A stretch of 64,000 nucleotides of DNA from Membranipora membranacea (taxonomy: Eukaryota > Bryozoa > Gymnolaemata > Cheilostomatida > Membraniporidae): assembly GCA_914767715.1 (NCBI GenBank), contig OU612073.1, positions 15,624,001 through 15,688,000 of the forward strand. The letters run 5' to 3'. The position numbers and the translations under genes were made by a program. Shown here one piece after another: positions 1 to 11,125 of this stretch. Each line of letters starts with the position of its first letter. Position 1 is the stretch's first letter. A model generated the notes under the pieces. That model saw nothing but the letters and a program-made list of their open reading frames with translations, made no database searches and was not told where the DNA came from.

Positions 1-1384
1 ATATCCATCATTCTTTTAAATTGTGATATCTGAAGACAGTGTAGGAGTAGGACATCGACTTATGAAGTCGTAATGTAAATCCATTTCACACGCTCTTTTC
101 GACTCGACCCGACTCGTACCCGAATTTAGGGAAATTTCAGTGGCTCGGCTCATTTTCATTTTTGCTGGCTCAATACAACACTACTAAATACTTAATCTGC
201 TCAATTTAATCCTTTAACTAGGATTATAGTATAGGGAATTAAATGCTAGTTAAATCGCATTCCATAATTTTTTATCTTTATCAGAGGTTGAAATTGGAGA
301 AAAAGTGCATATACACCCAAAATTGAGATCAATCCTATGCGGAACATTGGCCGAGGGCAGCCACAGAACAAACACAGCTCGGTGGTGTGGGGGCGCTGTA
401 AGCTCTCACAAAAGCACTGTGGCCACCAACGCAAACGGGGCATTTCATCACAATCGCACTCTATCAAGCATCTTGTTGAAGAGCTTATCCACGATCTATA
501 TCCTGGTCGTTGATGGCATTTGATTAAAGTTGAAACACGGGAGGCCAGGAAATATTGACTTCCTGCACCGCATTGTAAAGCTGTCAAGCTTCTGAATGTT
601 AACAGCTCAAAAAAAATTGGACTCAATGATGTTGCATCATTTTGCTTAGAAATGAAGCCAATATGGCTGTTTCTATCAAAGTGGATGGGGGTGTCAACTT
701 AATTGCAATTTTTTCTATAACTGGTGATGTATATTCTTAGAGATATAGCTCATAATTTTAGGTGTAAAATAATACATGTTCAGCCTAAAGTGAATGATTA
801 AAGTTTAATGATATAGTGAGAAATTTCAAGCAATGTCTCAAAACAGATCAAAGACTTTGGAGACAAAACTTTTACTTATGTTCTCTGAAGGGCTTTTTAT
901 ATGACAAACACACCAATTTTCAGCAGTATAGCTAATGTATTAAGATCGCCACAGACCATCAGAGGCTGATAAGTTTTTCCATAGGATCAAGCATGCTATC
1001 AAAGGGACCATTATTGTGGATACACGACTCTTTTCCAAAGGTCTCACATACACGGCCACTTTGATCAGACAAAGTACATGCAGGAAATGCCCAAAAAACA
1101 CCTTAAAATCCCCTAAATTAGGCTGTTTGGGCGTCTTGTTGTGCCCAATGTGGAAAAGTCTTGTCAGGGTTTCCTGTAGGTACACTGTGATCAATCAAAG
1201 CAGTTTGATAATACTGCGGGTCACTAAGTGCGCAAATCAATGTGACCTGGATTAAACCTGATGGCATTACAACTAAGTAAACCTTGATTGAATGTAACTG
1301 CAGAGACATTCACTCATTGTGCACACACATTCGGACACAATAATTGTTTATAGTACCAGGTGTCATTTGTTGTTAGAGGAAAGT
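1..1384. other. No gene recognised
   Basis: AT-rich sequence. Short open frames on both strands show no recognisable domain and no splice-consistent chaining. Nothing is supported here. Confidence 0.6.
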
Positions 1385-1404
1385 TATCAATGGTCTATCA
1401 CACA

Positions 1405-1755
1405 TAGGCCAGAAGCAGCCTAGCTGGAACTGCTCTATAAAATAATGGCACGGACAATTTTTGATGGCAGGAAACTGATCGCATATTATACTTCATTAAT
1501 GTTTCTTCTGTAAAATTCACCAGGTGTACCCAGTTGTAGTGGTCATATTTAGAAATTAAAAGGTGTTTTGTTTTTGCATTATATGTGTGGGGACATAACT
1601 CCCATTCTGTGTAATCTTACTAATCTAATCTTCAGGGAATTCCAGGTTGAAACTGCATTGTGGAGATTTTTCTTGACTTGCCAATTTATTTACCAAGTAA
1701 ACTTGCAGAAGTCTGCTCGTGTTAGATCAGGACAAATTTAAAATTTTCAATAAGT
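1405..1755 (+). repeat. Left copy of a ~340-bp inverted repeat pair
   Basis: This stretch reappears as its reverse complement at about 5160-5495, with matching landmarks in the same order: a block containing GGCACGGACAAT, then GTGTACCCAGTTGTAGTGGT, then the block around GGGAATTCCAGGTTGAAA. By eye the copies are roughly 80-85% identical, with small indels. The spacing (3.4 kb) and internal repeats suggest either a dispersed repeat family with two opposed copies or the arms of an old composite element. No transposase is visible between them. Confidence 0.8.
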
Positions 1756-1794
1756 ATAATGTCAGATCTTTATGAGGTTAGTATGTTACCGTCT

Positions 1795-2440
1795 TGCGGC
1801 AGCATATCCGCAATATTTCTCAAAATTGCATATAATAAGTGAAATGTTAAGAATTCAATAAAAGGTGTTTCTAGGGTGGAACAACGTGGTGAATTCAAAA
1901 TTATGGTTGTACGCAGTTGTAGCGATCATGTCAGCAGCAGCGCGGCAGCATATCCTCATTTCTTCTAAAAATTGCTTTTCATGAGTGAAATATTAAGAGT
2001 GTAAATAAAGGGTGTTTCAAGGGTATAACAACGTGCTGAATATAAAGAAATAGGGTGTAACCTAGAACAAGTTTTATCCAATTGCCTGCATGCCTATTGC
2101 TCCCAATCCACTGGTCACGCCGCGGCGTGACCAGTGGAGCGGGAGCCACAGCTCGGAATGCAGGCAAATGGACCAAACTTGGTCTAGTGTACCCAGTCGT
2201 ACCAATCATGTCAGCAGAACATCGGCAGCGCGGCAGCATATTGCAATTTTTCTCAAAATCGCTAATAATAAGTGAAATGTTACGAGTTTAAAACAAGGGT
2301 ATATCTAGGGTAGAACAACGTGCTGAATCCAAAACTGAGAGTGTACCCGGTTGTAGCAATCATGTCAGCGGCAGCGCAGCAGCATACCTGCAATTTTCTT
2401 CACAATCAGTTAGGTAAGTGAAATGTCAAGTGATTAATAT
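1795..2440 (+). repeat. Degenerate tandem repeat, unit ~150 bp
   Basis: Units share the ordered landmarks GCGGCAGCATAT, then AAGTGAAATGTTA, then GGTGTTTC with ACAACGTGCTGAAT, then GTACCC-GTTGTAGC-ATCATGTCAGC. Copies start near 1797, 1945, 2230 and 2380. A more diverged relative lies at 4700-4900, and the same GTGTACCCAGTTGTAG motif occurs inside the 1405-1755 and 5160-5495 repeats, so these belong to one family. A foldback (2053-2193) interrupts the array. Confidence 0.7.
2053..2193. repeat. Foldback with perfect 30-bp central palindrome
   Basis: The centre at 2108-2137 is a perfect 30-bp palindrome built on CACGCCGCGGCGTG. Imperfect pairing continues outward through GCTCCC/GGGAGC and GCCTGCAT/ATGCAGGC to GGTGTAACCTAGAACAAG and its partner, giving arms of about 70 bp with no spacer. 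It could extrude as a cruciform. It is probably a foldback element or an inverted duplication inside the tandem array. Confidence 0.75.
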
Positions 2441-2842
2441 GGTCAGCAGGAAACACGACTACATGTATGATCCCACCGAAAACGAAGTTTGAGGTGGTAT
2501 TATGGCAATGCCCATGAATCAGTTCTCATAGGGTACTTCTGACAACTTATGTGGCAGCTTAGCCCTATTTTTGCACACAATAAACACCTACAGTTTTGCC
2601 TATCCATCCTCAATTATTGTCAAGATAACTAGATTCATACCTGATCTTCTCTTTGGGAGTAGTATGAAAAACAGCAGGTGATGCTATGACATAGAAAACT
2701 TGCAACAGCCAGCACAGGTTTTTTGGCTTTTCCTAGCCATTTTTATTCAATCCCATAGACATAGTTTTGTCTATGTCTGTGAGATTGCATAAAAATGTTT
2801 TGTCTATGTGCAATCCTCAATCAATCATCAGTGCAACTTAAT

Positions 2843-3085
2843 AAAGCCTAAGTGCCTGGGCAAAATGTGTAAAATCTGCTTCAATAGAAATGTCGATGGT
2901 TAAAATTTGCTCAACTAGAAATTTCTATGGTTCAAAGGCTAATATCTAAAAGAACAGTCATATCTGAGCAAATCATTTAAGCCTTAGTGCCTGGGCAAAG
3001 CGTTTAAAATCTGCTTTAATAGTATTATCAATGGTTCAAAGCCATCTGCTTTGATAGAAATTTCCAAGGTTCAAAGGCTAATCAC
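2843..3085 (+). repeat. Two-copy tandem duplication, period ~135 bp
   Basis: The unit begins with TTAAGCCTTAGTGCCTGGGC at about 2977. An earlier, slightly different copy begins near 2843. Both contain AAAATCTGCTT-AATAG and GGTTCAAAGGCTAAT. Just upstream, about 2745-2815, lies a small inverted repeat around CATAGACATAGTTTTGTCTATG. Confidence 0.65.
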
Positions 3086-3637
3086 TAAAGGGGGCCTGAT
3101 ATACCCATTGTTAAACTCTGTGCTCCTAGCAGGTATCTTATAAAATAATTGTCATGTAATCTGCTTTACACTTCTCCGTTGTGAGTTTAAATAACAGCAG
3201 CTATTGCTATGATTTCTTAATTATTTTCATTCATTCATGCAAACTTGTCACAGATTATACTATTATTCAGTTCTCTTATAGTAGCTGCCCATGTACAGCC
3301 TGTCATAAGTTCAGATAGCGGCAATTGCAATCTCCTTATTATGTTAATTTTTTATCTAGACCAAATCGCCTGTATAATTTGTTGTGTCGTTGTATTTGTG
3401 ACGTGTAACACCAATCATAGATATTCCTATTCGTTAAAAGCTTGCCACAGTTCTTTTTTTACCAGGCAGCATATATCATGACATGAGATGAATTATGTCT
3501 CAGTAACAATTACCTAATGGGCTGCAAAAAAAGCCGTGGGTTTAATTCTCAGACATAGTTGTGTTTGTGAGATATTGTCGGATTTTAGAATTTTACACCG
3601 CTAATTCCTATTGGGTGGGAGTAAAAGTCCTGCATAC

Positions 3638-4389
3638 CTCTAGATCAGCTGTCGGCAACCTGCGGCCTATTTTCCAGTGCGGCCTAATGAACAATATTTT
3701 GCGGGCTGATTGTGGCCTTATGCCTGAAAAGATATATATTACACATTAATTTCGATTCCCATCTCGCATTTTGTAATCTTGATATTCAAGTATGTAGGCA
3801 CAATATATTTCAAAATAGTGGCCATTAAGCATGTAGCTTCCAAAGCCGTTTCTAGACATAATCATCTTAACTATATTGGTGTTAACCCATTTTTCAAGTG
3901 CTTTATTTTCAAAATAACCCAGAACAGTGACCTTTGGAAATTCGAATAAAAATTTTCATTGACATCATAGTAATTAATTTTTTTAGCAAATCTGTCACCT
4001 TGAACAAGAAATGCAGATGAGTATCAACAAGTTTTCATGTTACAAATGCTCCTGCTTTATCGCTGAAATGTTCCAGATTGCATCTAATTTTACAGGCATT
4101 CGCAAAAAACTTCCCCATTGCGGAGGGATGCCAGCACCCCTCCCACACCCACCCTGCCCTTCTCCATACACATGCAAAACTTCACAAGATTTTTTAAATT
4201 AGTATTTCTGTTGAGCTGAAGTTCCTTGCAACATACCACAGCTTTTACAAATAAATCTGTTTTAGTTTGTACATAGCTGTTACTCCGGTTCCGATTTTAT
4301 ACCTGAAAGATATGTTGCGCCTAATTGTGTTGAGCCTGTGTAAAATGTGGAATTTTTTTAGAAAAAGGTTGCCCACCCATGCTCTAGAT
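3638..4389. mobile_element. Non-autonomous hAT-type DNA transposon
   Basis: The element proper is 3646-4381, 736 bp. It begins CAGCTGTCGGCAACC and ends GGTTGCCCACCCATG, whose reverse complement CATGGGTGGGCAACC matches the left end at 11 of 15 positions. It is flanked by identical 8-bp direct repeats CTCTAGAT at 3638-3645 and 4382-4389. An 8-bp target duplication, a CAG start and a GGCAACC(TGCGGCC) terminus are hallmarks of the hAT superfamily. No intact transposase frame is present, so it is a MITE-sized internal deletion derivative or a decayed copy. The intact target duplication suggests a fairly recent insertion. Confidence 0.85.
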
Positions 4390-4699
4390 CAATATCGATC
4401 CATTTGCCTAAATTCGGAGTTGTTTTTCCTCCAATGGACAGGGGAGCAACTCCGAATATATGTTCACTCTGACCAGTGAACCATGAGTGAACTAAGCTAT
4501 GATCTGTCCAACTGAGCCGAATAGTTTTGCTCCTTTTCGGTGGTCTCTGATCTTATCAGTTCTAGTTTTAACAATATATTATATCACATCATTCTAAAAG
4601 GTGGTTAGCAACAGCACTACATCTCAACGAGAACAAGACAAAAAGCAGCCTAGACATAAGACTGCTCAAAACATGATAGCGTGAGACAAATTTTATGTA

Positions 4700-4900
4700 G
4701 GAAAAAAGTGTGTACCGAGTTGAAGAGGTCAGCCGCAGCACTACTGCATATCCCAAATATTCACACTATCGATATGTGATTAGTGGGAAGTCAAGAGTTT
4801 GATGCAGTTGGAACAAGTCAAGACTATAATACTGGGTTCTACATTGTATATGTGTTATCATTGCATGAGATGGTTGATGAGAGACAGCGCTACAGCATAT
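4700..4900 (+). repeat. Diverged copies of the 1795-2440 repeat
   Basis: Contains GTGTACCGAGTTGAAGAGGTCAG followed by GCAGCACTACTGCATATCC and, about 120 bp later, a second GCGCTACAGCATATCC. These match the landmark order of the degenerate tandem array at 1795-2440. No gene is seen in the surrounding 4390-5160. Confidence 0.5.
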
Positions 4901-5159
4901 CCCCATATCATGTCATTAGCATGTTAGGAAAGTATGCGAAGCTGGCATATCTAAGTTTTTCAGACTCTGACAGTTTGGTTTCTTTCTGAAAAGTGAGGCA
5001 CTCATTGAACTCTTTGCTCATGTGTTATGCAAAAGATATCCAGCCAAAAAATGACATAAGAGGCAATTGAAACGTCAAAAATGTTGTTTGTAATTGCCCC
5101 AAGACAGTGGTCTTAAGACCATACAATATCATACTAGTCCCATAAGAAGTTTGATATAA

Positions 5160-5495
5160 TTCAATTAAAATTTTTCAACTTGTGCTGGTCTGATACGAGC
5201 AGCCTTCTCTCCAAGTTTACTTGGTGAATTAATTGCCATGTCAACAAAATCCCACAATGCAATTTCAACCTGGAATTCCCTGATGATTAGGTTGCTTAGA
5301 TTACACAGAATAGGAGTTATTTCTCCACACATATAATGCCAAAACAAAACACCTTTTAATTTCTAAATATGACCACTACAACTGGGTACACCCGGTGAAT
5401 TTTACAGAACATACACCAATGAAGTATAAAACGTGATCAGTATCCTGCCATCAAATATTGTCCGTGCCATAACAACTTATGCTATAGCTGCTTCT
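5160..5495 (-). repeat. Right copy of the ~340-bp inverted repeat pair
   Basis: Reverse complement of 1405-1755. On the minus strand it carries an open stretch of about 60 codons (5165-5347), but the opposed copy has stops in that frame, so it is treated as repeat sequence and not as a gene. Confidence 0.8.
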
Positions 5496-5499
5496 GGCC

Positions 5500-7212
5500 T
5501 GACAAGGATGACTCAGCATTCTTTATTAAATTTGCACAGATGTTATTTATAGGGAGGTTGAGCTTGATTATGATGGTATTATCCACACCATGACACCAAG
5601 AGCTTTTATTTTAATCTACAACAACATCCTTTATTAAAACTATAGTATAAAGTGCAAGTGATCTCCTGATCCTAACTTGATTGACTTCAGCACTATGTCT
5701 ATGTGGTCATTGCGGTCATACAGGCTGTATGAGCGTAATCACCATACAAGGTGGCACAGCACAACTGTTGGCGCAGTGGTTATTTACCAAAAGCAATTAT
5801 TGCTGCGGATGAAGCACACAATATGTAATTCAAATCAGTCTCAACTCTTGTTAATATGTTGTTCTAATGTGAAATGTGTGTATCCCAACATTATCATGCA
5901 TTGTGAAACAGAATAGGACATTCTCCCAACCAAAAGATTCAATGCCAAAATCCTTTATCATACCAAAACTTTCATCTTTTATCACAAGGAGTTCCTCAAT
6001 CCTGGTTAATTCATCTGTGTTTGAAGTTTTGAATTCAGTTCAATTGTGTGTTCTGTTTATACAAGAACTGAAGTGACCATTTTAGAAATATGTAATATGA
6101 CAGGTCGTCGGGATCACACCTCCTAATGACATATAATGAATAATGATATGGCATTTAATGATGTCATCTAGAGATCAACCAAAAGTTCAGGCTCTTCCAT
6201 AATGGATAGAGCTGAGCTTTTCAAAATTAATCATGGCTAATACAGGATAATCTGGATCAAGGTTAATGAAAACCCTAGCTATGTTTTCATTTTATTTATC
6301 ATTATTCATCATTTCCTTTTCCTCAAGACACAGCCCATAGATGTTTACCACCAAGTTATATCATTAGAAGTATCAATTTGCTTGCTGACTAAAGACACAC
6401 TTTCCGTCTTTGGGAGTTGTCCTAACAACATCAATGTGGACACAACTATTTTTTCATTAATTACTGTAGCAGTTGCAGTTTCCATTTGCCAGGTTGATCG
6501 AAGCGTTAATACTGACTGATAATCTCATGAGAATTTAGATACACTTTGATGTCAAAATATCTATTCAAAAGTAATGAAAGCGTTGGTGTTATAGTGTTAG
6601 ATCATACAGATCTGTGTCAAGTTTCCAATTCTCAATATGATCCAAAATTATTTAGAAAACGTTCCACAAAAATTTTGTACAAGTCCAATAAGGCACTCAC
6701 CGAATGGTTGTCAAACAGAAACTATGGATTGTTGACTGTGAATTATGACTCGATTTTTTGCTCTCTAGACAGACAGGGAAGTGCTGCAGATACTATAGGA
6801 TTAAGATTTAATAAAACAGTTCAAGACAACGCTTCTGAATATAATTGTATGTATTGATATGCTACAGGAAATTCTTTTAACACAAAAGTAAGGCTCTTAT
6901 ATTGGACAAAAACCATTATAGCTTCAGTAAAATTTCAATTTACAGAAAATCAGCAATAATATGATCTGCAGAAAGGTCAAGGCTAATTGCATGCAAACAC
7001 AGAAGACTTTACAGTTGGAAACCTATTATGAATAAATCTGGGTATAGAAAACTTTGACGTCGAACACATTGGACCAAAAATATGAGGCTCGGACATTGCA
7101 TTCCTGCTATGAACACTTCATTGTCTCAGTATTATTATATGATTGAGAAAAAGAAAGAATTAACTGGCGCTCATAAATAGAACCATTCAAAACAGGAATA
7201 AAGAACTCAGAT
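5500..7212. other. No gene recognised; one unassigned open frame
   Basis: A 102-codon frame from ATG 6549 to a stop ending at 6857 on the plus strand matches no family I recognise, has no hydrophobic signal segment, and has no supporting neighbour exon. It may be chance. The rest of the stretch shows no coding signal. The 3' end of the BRICHOS gene transcript probably extends into its right edge. Confidence 0.4.
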
Positions 7213-9224
7213 CTAGAATTGATTGGAAGGTGCAAGTTTAGACTGAGATGGGGAACTTGTACCGACACAAACTGTAGCACAGGCTTGAGCGCAGGCACAG
7301 TAACCAAATCCACATACACACCCTCTGATGCAGGCTGTAACACAAGCCCTGTCCCTTTTTGCAATGCTGTGTTCATCTAGTTTCATCATGGCTAAAAAGG
7401 AATACCATGAATCGATCAACGGGAAAATTCAACTATAATACAGCTTGGGTTTCATTGATTCATCATTTCAATTATTTCCTTTTCCTCAAGATATCATGAC
7501 TGATCGCATGTTTACAAACAATTATGGTAACGTAAGTTCGTTGTCATGCACATACACACAACTCTGCTAATCTGCTTTCGATCAAAAAGAGGTAATCTAC
7601 CCGAAGACAGGCCCGGGATTGGGGGGGGGGGGGGGGGGGGGGGTTTACTCCCATTGCCTCTGGTCATGCACAAAAACAACACTCTGTATCTATAAAAAGG
7701 TGTAACCTACCTCCATCTTGTGCCGCTGGTATTTTGACCATCCACTGATAACCATCAGTACAGTGTTTATGTGCTGCCGGAGAAATGAAGCTGACATCAT
7801 CAATCTTCCCTGGCAGCAACTGGAACTGAATGTCCTCTTCGGAGGTCATTGTGATGTTTTGTCCGTCTTTATCAGCAAGGAAACTCTCTAAGCTGTACCC
7901 ATCCTGCGATGTGAATGTGGCCGGCATGACGAGACATAAACCACTATCTGGCATCTTGGAGATGTGCAACCCCTGTAAAATAACCAAACAATGTTAATGT
8001 AGGTGAAAATGCACTCATTTTAATGATTCCAGGTATCATTGTTTTTGTCAACGAGTCCAATTGATTGCAAGAAATTTTATAGCTGGTGATTTAATGTTCT
8101 TAGAGATACAGCTCATTATCATTTTGGTTTAAAATAATATATGATGAGCCTAAAGTGGATGTTTTAAGTTTGATGATATAATGTCAAATTTAAACAAAAA
8201 ACATAGGAGCCAAAAACTCAGTTCCAGGTATCATTTTGGAGTTGTATTTTCTTTTAACATGAGAAGGTAACACCTGCTTCTTGATACCCAGTGTGTGTTG
8301 CCTCCCTTGTTGCATGCAATCATAGAAACCCAACAATCCCCTTCTTTTCCTTTAATAACTTCACTACATCCATTTACACATGTTTGCACATGAAGGGTAA
8401 TTAAAATATTATTTATTCTGCTGACCTTGTTATAGTCTTGAAGGTTGAAAGAGCCGTCCTCACCCAGATACATGGCAATGTTCTCATTTCGGTTGTATGA
8501 GACCTCTTCATCATCTATTGGTTCCTGCAAAAAAACCGCTTTTCTTAAAAATCCATGTATAGCTAAAATGTTGTAAACTAATGTGGTCTTGTAAGACGTA
8601 AGTCAGGTTTATAACTTTTCGAAAGCTCTCTTTTGCCAGTGTAGTGTGGGATGTGTTTGAGGAAGTGGTTTCACTTAATGAACTCTCAACCCTATGGGGC
8701 TCATCATGAGAACCGTGTCCAACAACGATTGATAAGACTAAATGTTTGATGACCAAAAGTACAACATTGAAGTTAATTCCATAAAGACCATTTCAGTATT
8801 GATTTAAGTAATCACCTGTTCTCCGCTGACAAAGTGCACATGTTCAGTGATATCAGAATCTGTTGTCTGTGTCTGTCTGTGACAAGCACCTGTTGAGGAG
8901 TGTAACTGGGTGTATATCAGAGTACCAACAGCGCTTGTCAGGAGTACTGTCAGTATGAATGTGCTAGCTGCCAGGAAAGACCTCCCATCTGATCTAACAG
9001 TTTTCTCCATCTGTTGAAATGAAGTCACGATAAAAACTCAGAGACATGCGTATGAATATCAATTTTAACATACAGATATAGTTGTTACAAGTACTCTGAG
9101 GCGAGAAAGTATCACATTATAAAAGATTTAAAAGTCACACCAGCATATAAATGCAAAAATGTTTGTTACTCTGAAAGCAGCAGGTGTTTTCTGCAGCTCT
9201 CACCTTAATATTTTCAGTGTCCAT
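7213..9224 (-). CDS. BRICHOS-domain type II membrane proprotein with C-terminal 8-Cys peptide
   Basis: Five coding exons on the minus strand: 9204-9224, 8816-9010, 8426-8524, 7711-7972, 7213-7391. All have GT-AG borders and compatible phases, giving 251 aa. A short cytosolic N-terminus is followed by a hydrophobic anchor (residues ~18-43), a linker, and a BRICHOS-like domain with the typical signature (Asp102 in FNLQDYNKGLHISK, Cys118 in GLCLVMP, Cys176 in HKHC). Residues K204-R205 form a dibasic processing site. After it come eight cysteines spaced C-x3-C-x3-C-x-C-x4-C-x-C-x3-C-x3-C (209-234), a mirror image about the turn GFGY, then a 17-residue tail. In known BRICHOS precursors (such as arenicin-type annelid peptides) the domain chaperones a C-terminal beta-hairpin peptide released by proteolysis. 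By inference this is an antimicrobial or other secreted hairpin peptide precursor. Intron 4 holds a 23-G run. Confidence 0.8.
7621..7643 (+). repeat. Homopolymer run of 23 G
   Basis: Uninterrupted G tract on the plus strand (C tract in the transcript) inside the last intron of the BRICHOS gene. Its length in the assembly may be unreliable. Confidence 0.9.
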
Positions 9225-9292
9225 ATTTAAAGTGGTTAGTAGTAGTAGTAAGGCTGCCAGGACTTATTTACCACTGTATGTGAATGCTGCAG

Positions 9293-9300
9293 CTTTTATA
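9293..9300 (-). promoter_or_regulatory. TATA-like box of the BRICHOS gene
   Basis: The minus strand reads CACTATAAAAGCTGCAG here, about 70 bp upstream of the proposed ATG at 9224. A start site about 30 bp downstream would leave a short 5' leader. This position supports the small first coding exon chosen for the gene. Confidence 0.5.
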
Positions 9301-9302
9301 GT

Positions 9303-9885
9303 GACAAATTAATGACATGGCTAGTATCCTAGCATCATGATTGGCTGTTTTTTTTGCAGAATTTAACCAATCACCTGACAAAAGGATGCGCTCAGGGTGA
9401 AATAACAAAATAATGACTATTATTACCCTTTTGAAATATGAATTACAGGGTTATGCAGTGGTTGCGTACATAGGTACTCATATGTCATTTTGTGGAGCTA
9501 GCAAATCAAAAACCGTGATTTTTTAGGTTTGATCAAACGATGCAGAAAGAAATGTGGTGATCATTATTCAAGTTATGAAATCTTTGAGCCTTACTTTTCA
9601 TTCCAGGCTTACATCCATCCTGCGATGAGATAATCTCTAGAAGGCTTCAAATCAGCTTGAGCAATATTTAGATAAAACCATAAATAAATAAGTGGGGATG
9701 TAAAATACGTCCAACAAATCTTCTTAATATATTGCATGCCAAAAATGCTGAAAAATCAGTGACTGACTCATATTTGCCAAACATTTACTTTAACATTTTA
9801 ATGAACATGACTGAACAATGGATGATGAACACTTATCACATTACAAGGAGCTGATAAAACTAAAATCAATGGGCAAGGTGTCCAC
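9303..9885. other. No gene recognised
   Basis: Upstream flank of the BRICHOS gene. No open frame, repeat or RNA signature that I can support. Confidence 0.6.
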
Positions 9886-11125
9886 CTTGACACTCATTAT
9901 TCACTGGATAAACTTATGACCAAAGCATCCAACTCATCAAACTGTTCCTGTAGCCTAGCAGGTGATTAATTTGTTCTGGTAGGATGATATGTAATCTAAA
10001 TCATTTCAACACTTTTCTGCAAAACCACTAGCCAAATCACAGGCTGTATTTGAATACCCATGTTCGAACTCATGTTTGCTACATATACAACAACTCATCA
10101 TGCACTGAAATGTGTAATATAATTGGTTAAACAAATTAACCCAATTGTCACTTATTGTTGTGAGATATCCTGCTTAATTTTCGTCAACTGCATACATATG
10201 TGTGGACTATAAAGTCTATAAAACAATTTCATCAAAAAGCCCCTGTACAGGTATGCTGTCTTTTACATGTTCAGGAGTCTGCAATATCTTCACCTCTGAC
10301 AGGAAGTATGCAGATAATAGTTTCAACTGGGGTGAGGATGAGTTACATAAGATGAAAATTCCCAACTAGGCTGCAAAGTACATGAGTACCCATAATTACA
10401 TATGTGAGACAGAAAAATAAACATCACGCTATCCCTCCTAATGTTGTTATCCCTAATGGGTACTAATGGGCACTTGGCTGATAGGAGAGGGGTATGATCC
10501 AACATAACTTGAATAAATGTAGTTAAACTACTGCTGCCACAGAGGCAAATATGTGCTTACTTAATTCTGTATAGCTAAAATGAGGCTGTTATCTCAGCGG
10601 TGTCACCTAATGGGAAAATAATTTGCGCAAACTAATCATCAAATTCAGGTTATAAATTAAATATCTAGCTGATATAGTGACTGAGGTATCTCTTACAAAA
10701 TAAAAATACTGACGTCATCACCTAATGTGTCAATTTCATACCCTGATTTTGACCTCTGTTTGGGCAAATCACTTGCCCATTAGATGGCAATTCTAAGATT
10801 AAAGTCTCAATTGGTTATCTTCGAGCTATACAGAATTCAAATACCACATTTGCCTGAGTGGCAGCAGAAGTTTAAGTAATGATAATCTCAAGAGATCATT
10901 TTGTGCTAAAAAAATTCCAATAATATTTGATAGGTATGACACAGCATGCCCTTAATGGCGTTAAGGATGGCGATTGCGGCTGTAGGCGGTCGTTAAGTGC
11001 GAATCTATCAAGGGCTGGCTGTGAGTTTTGAAGATATATGTAATAAAAAACCGATACCAATACCAGCCCACGATTATTCCAATAAATTGCCTGCATAGGA
11101 TGCAGGTTTCATCAAAATAACTGGC
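9886..11125. repeat. Segmental duplication block 1, copy A
   Basis: Matches 29,686-31,400 in the same orientation. Shared landmarks include ATTCACTGGATAAACTTATG, ATGACGTCATC-like sequence followed by CATACCCTGA, and GACACAGCATGCCCTTAATGGCGTTAAGGATGGCG near 10,938 and 31,208. Identity by eye is about 80-95%, with insertions in the second copy (for example 30,600-30,830). No gene is recognised inside. It marks the 5' part of a duplicated unit that also carries the IFI-like genes. Confidence 0.8.

Noticed and set aside
5165-5347. 60-codon minus-strand open frame with protein-like composition
   Set aside because: It lies within a repeat whose opposed copy (1405-1755) has stops in the same frame.
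6549-6857. 102-codon plus-strand open frame
   Set aside because: No recognisable domain, signal peptide, splice partner or promoter. Kept only as an unassigned frame in the region note.
7107-7376. Alternative minus-strand frame over the BRICHOS last exon
   Set aside because: The acceptor phase at 7391 selects the cysteine-rich frame. This alternative frame lacks an in-phase join to exon 4.
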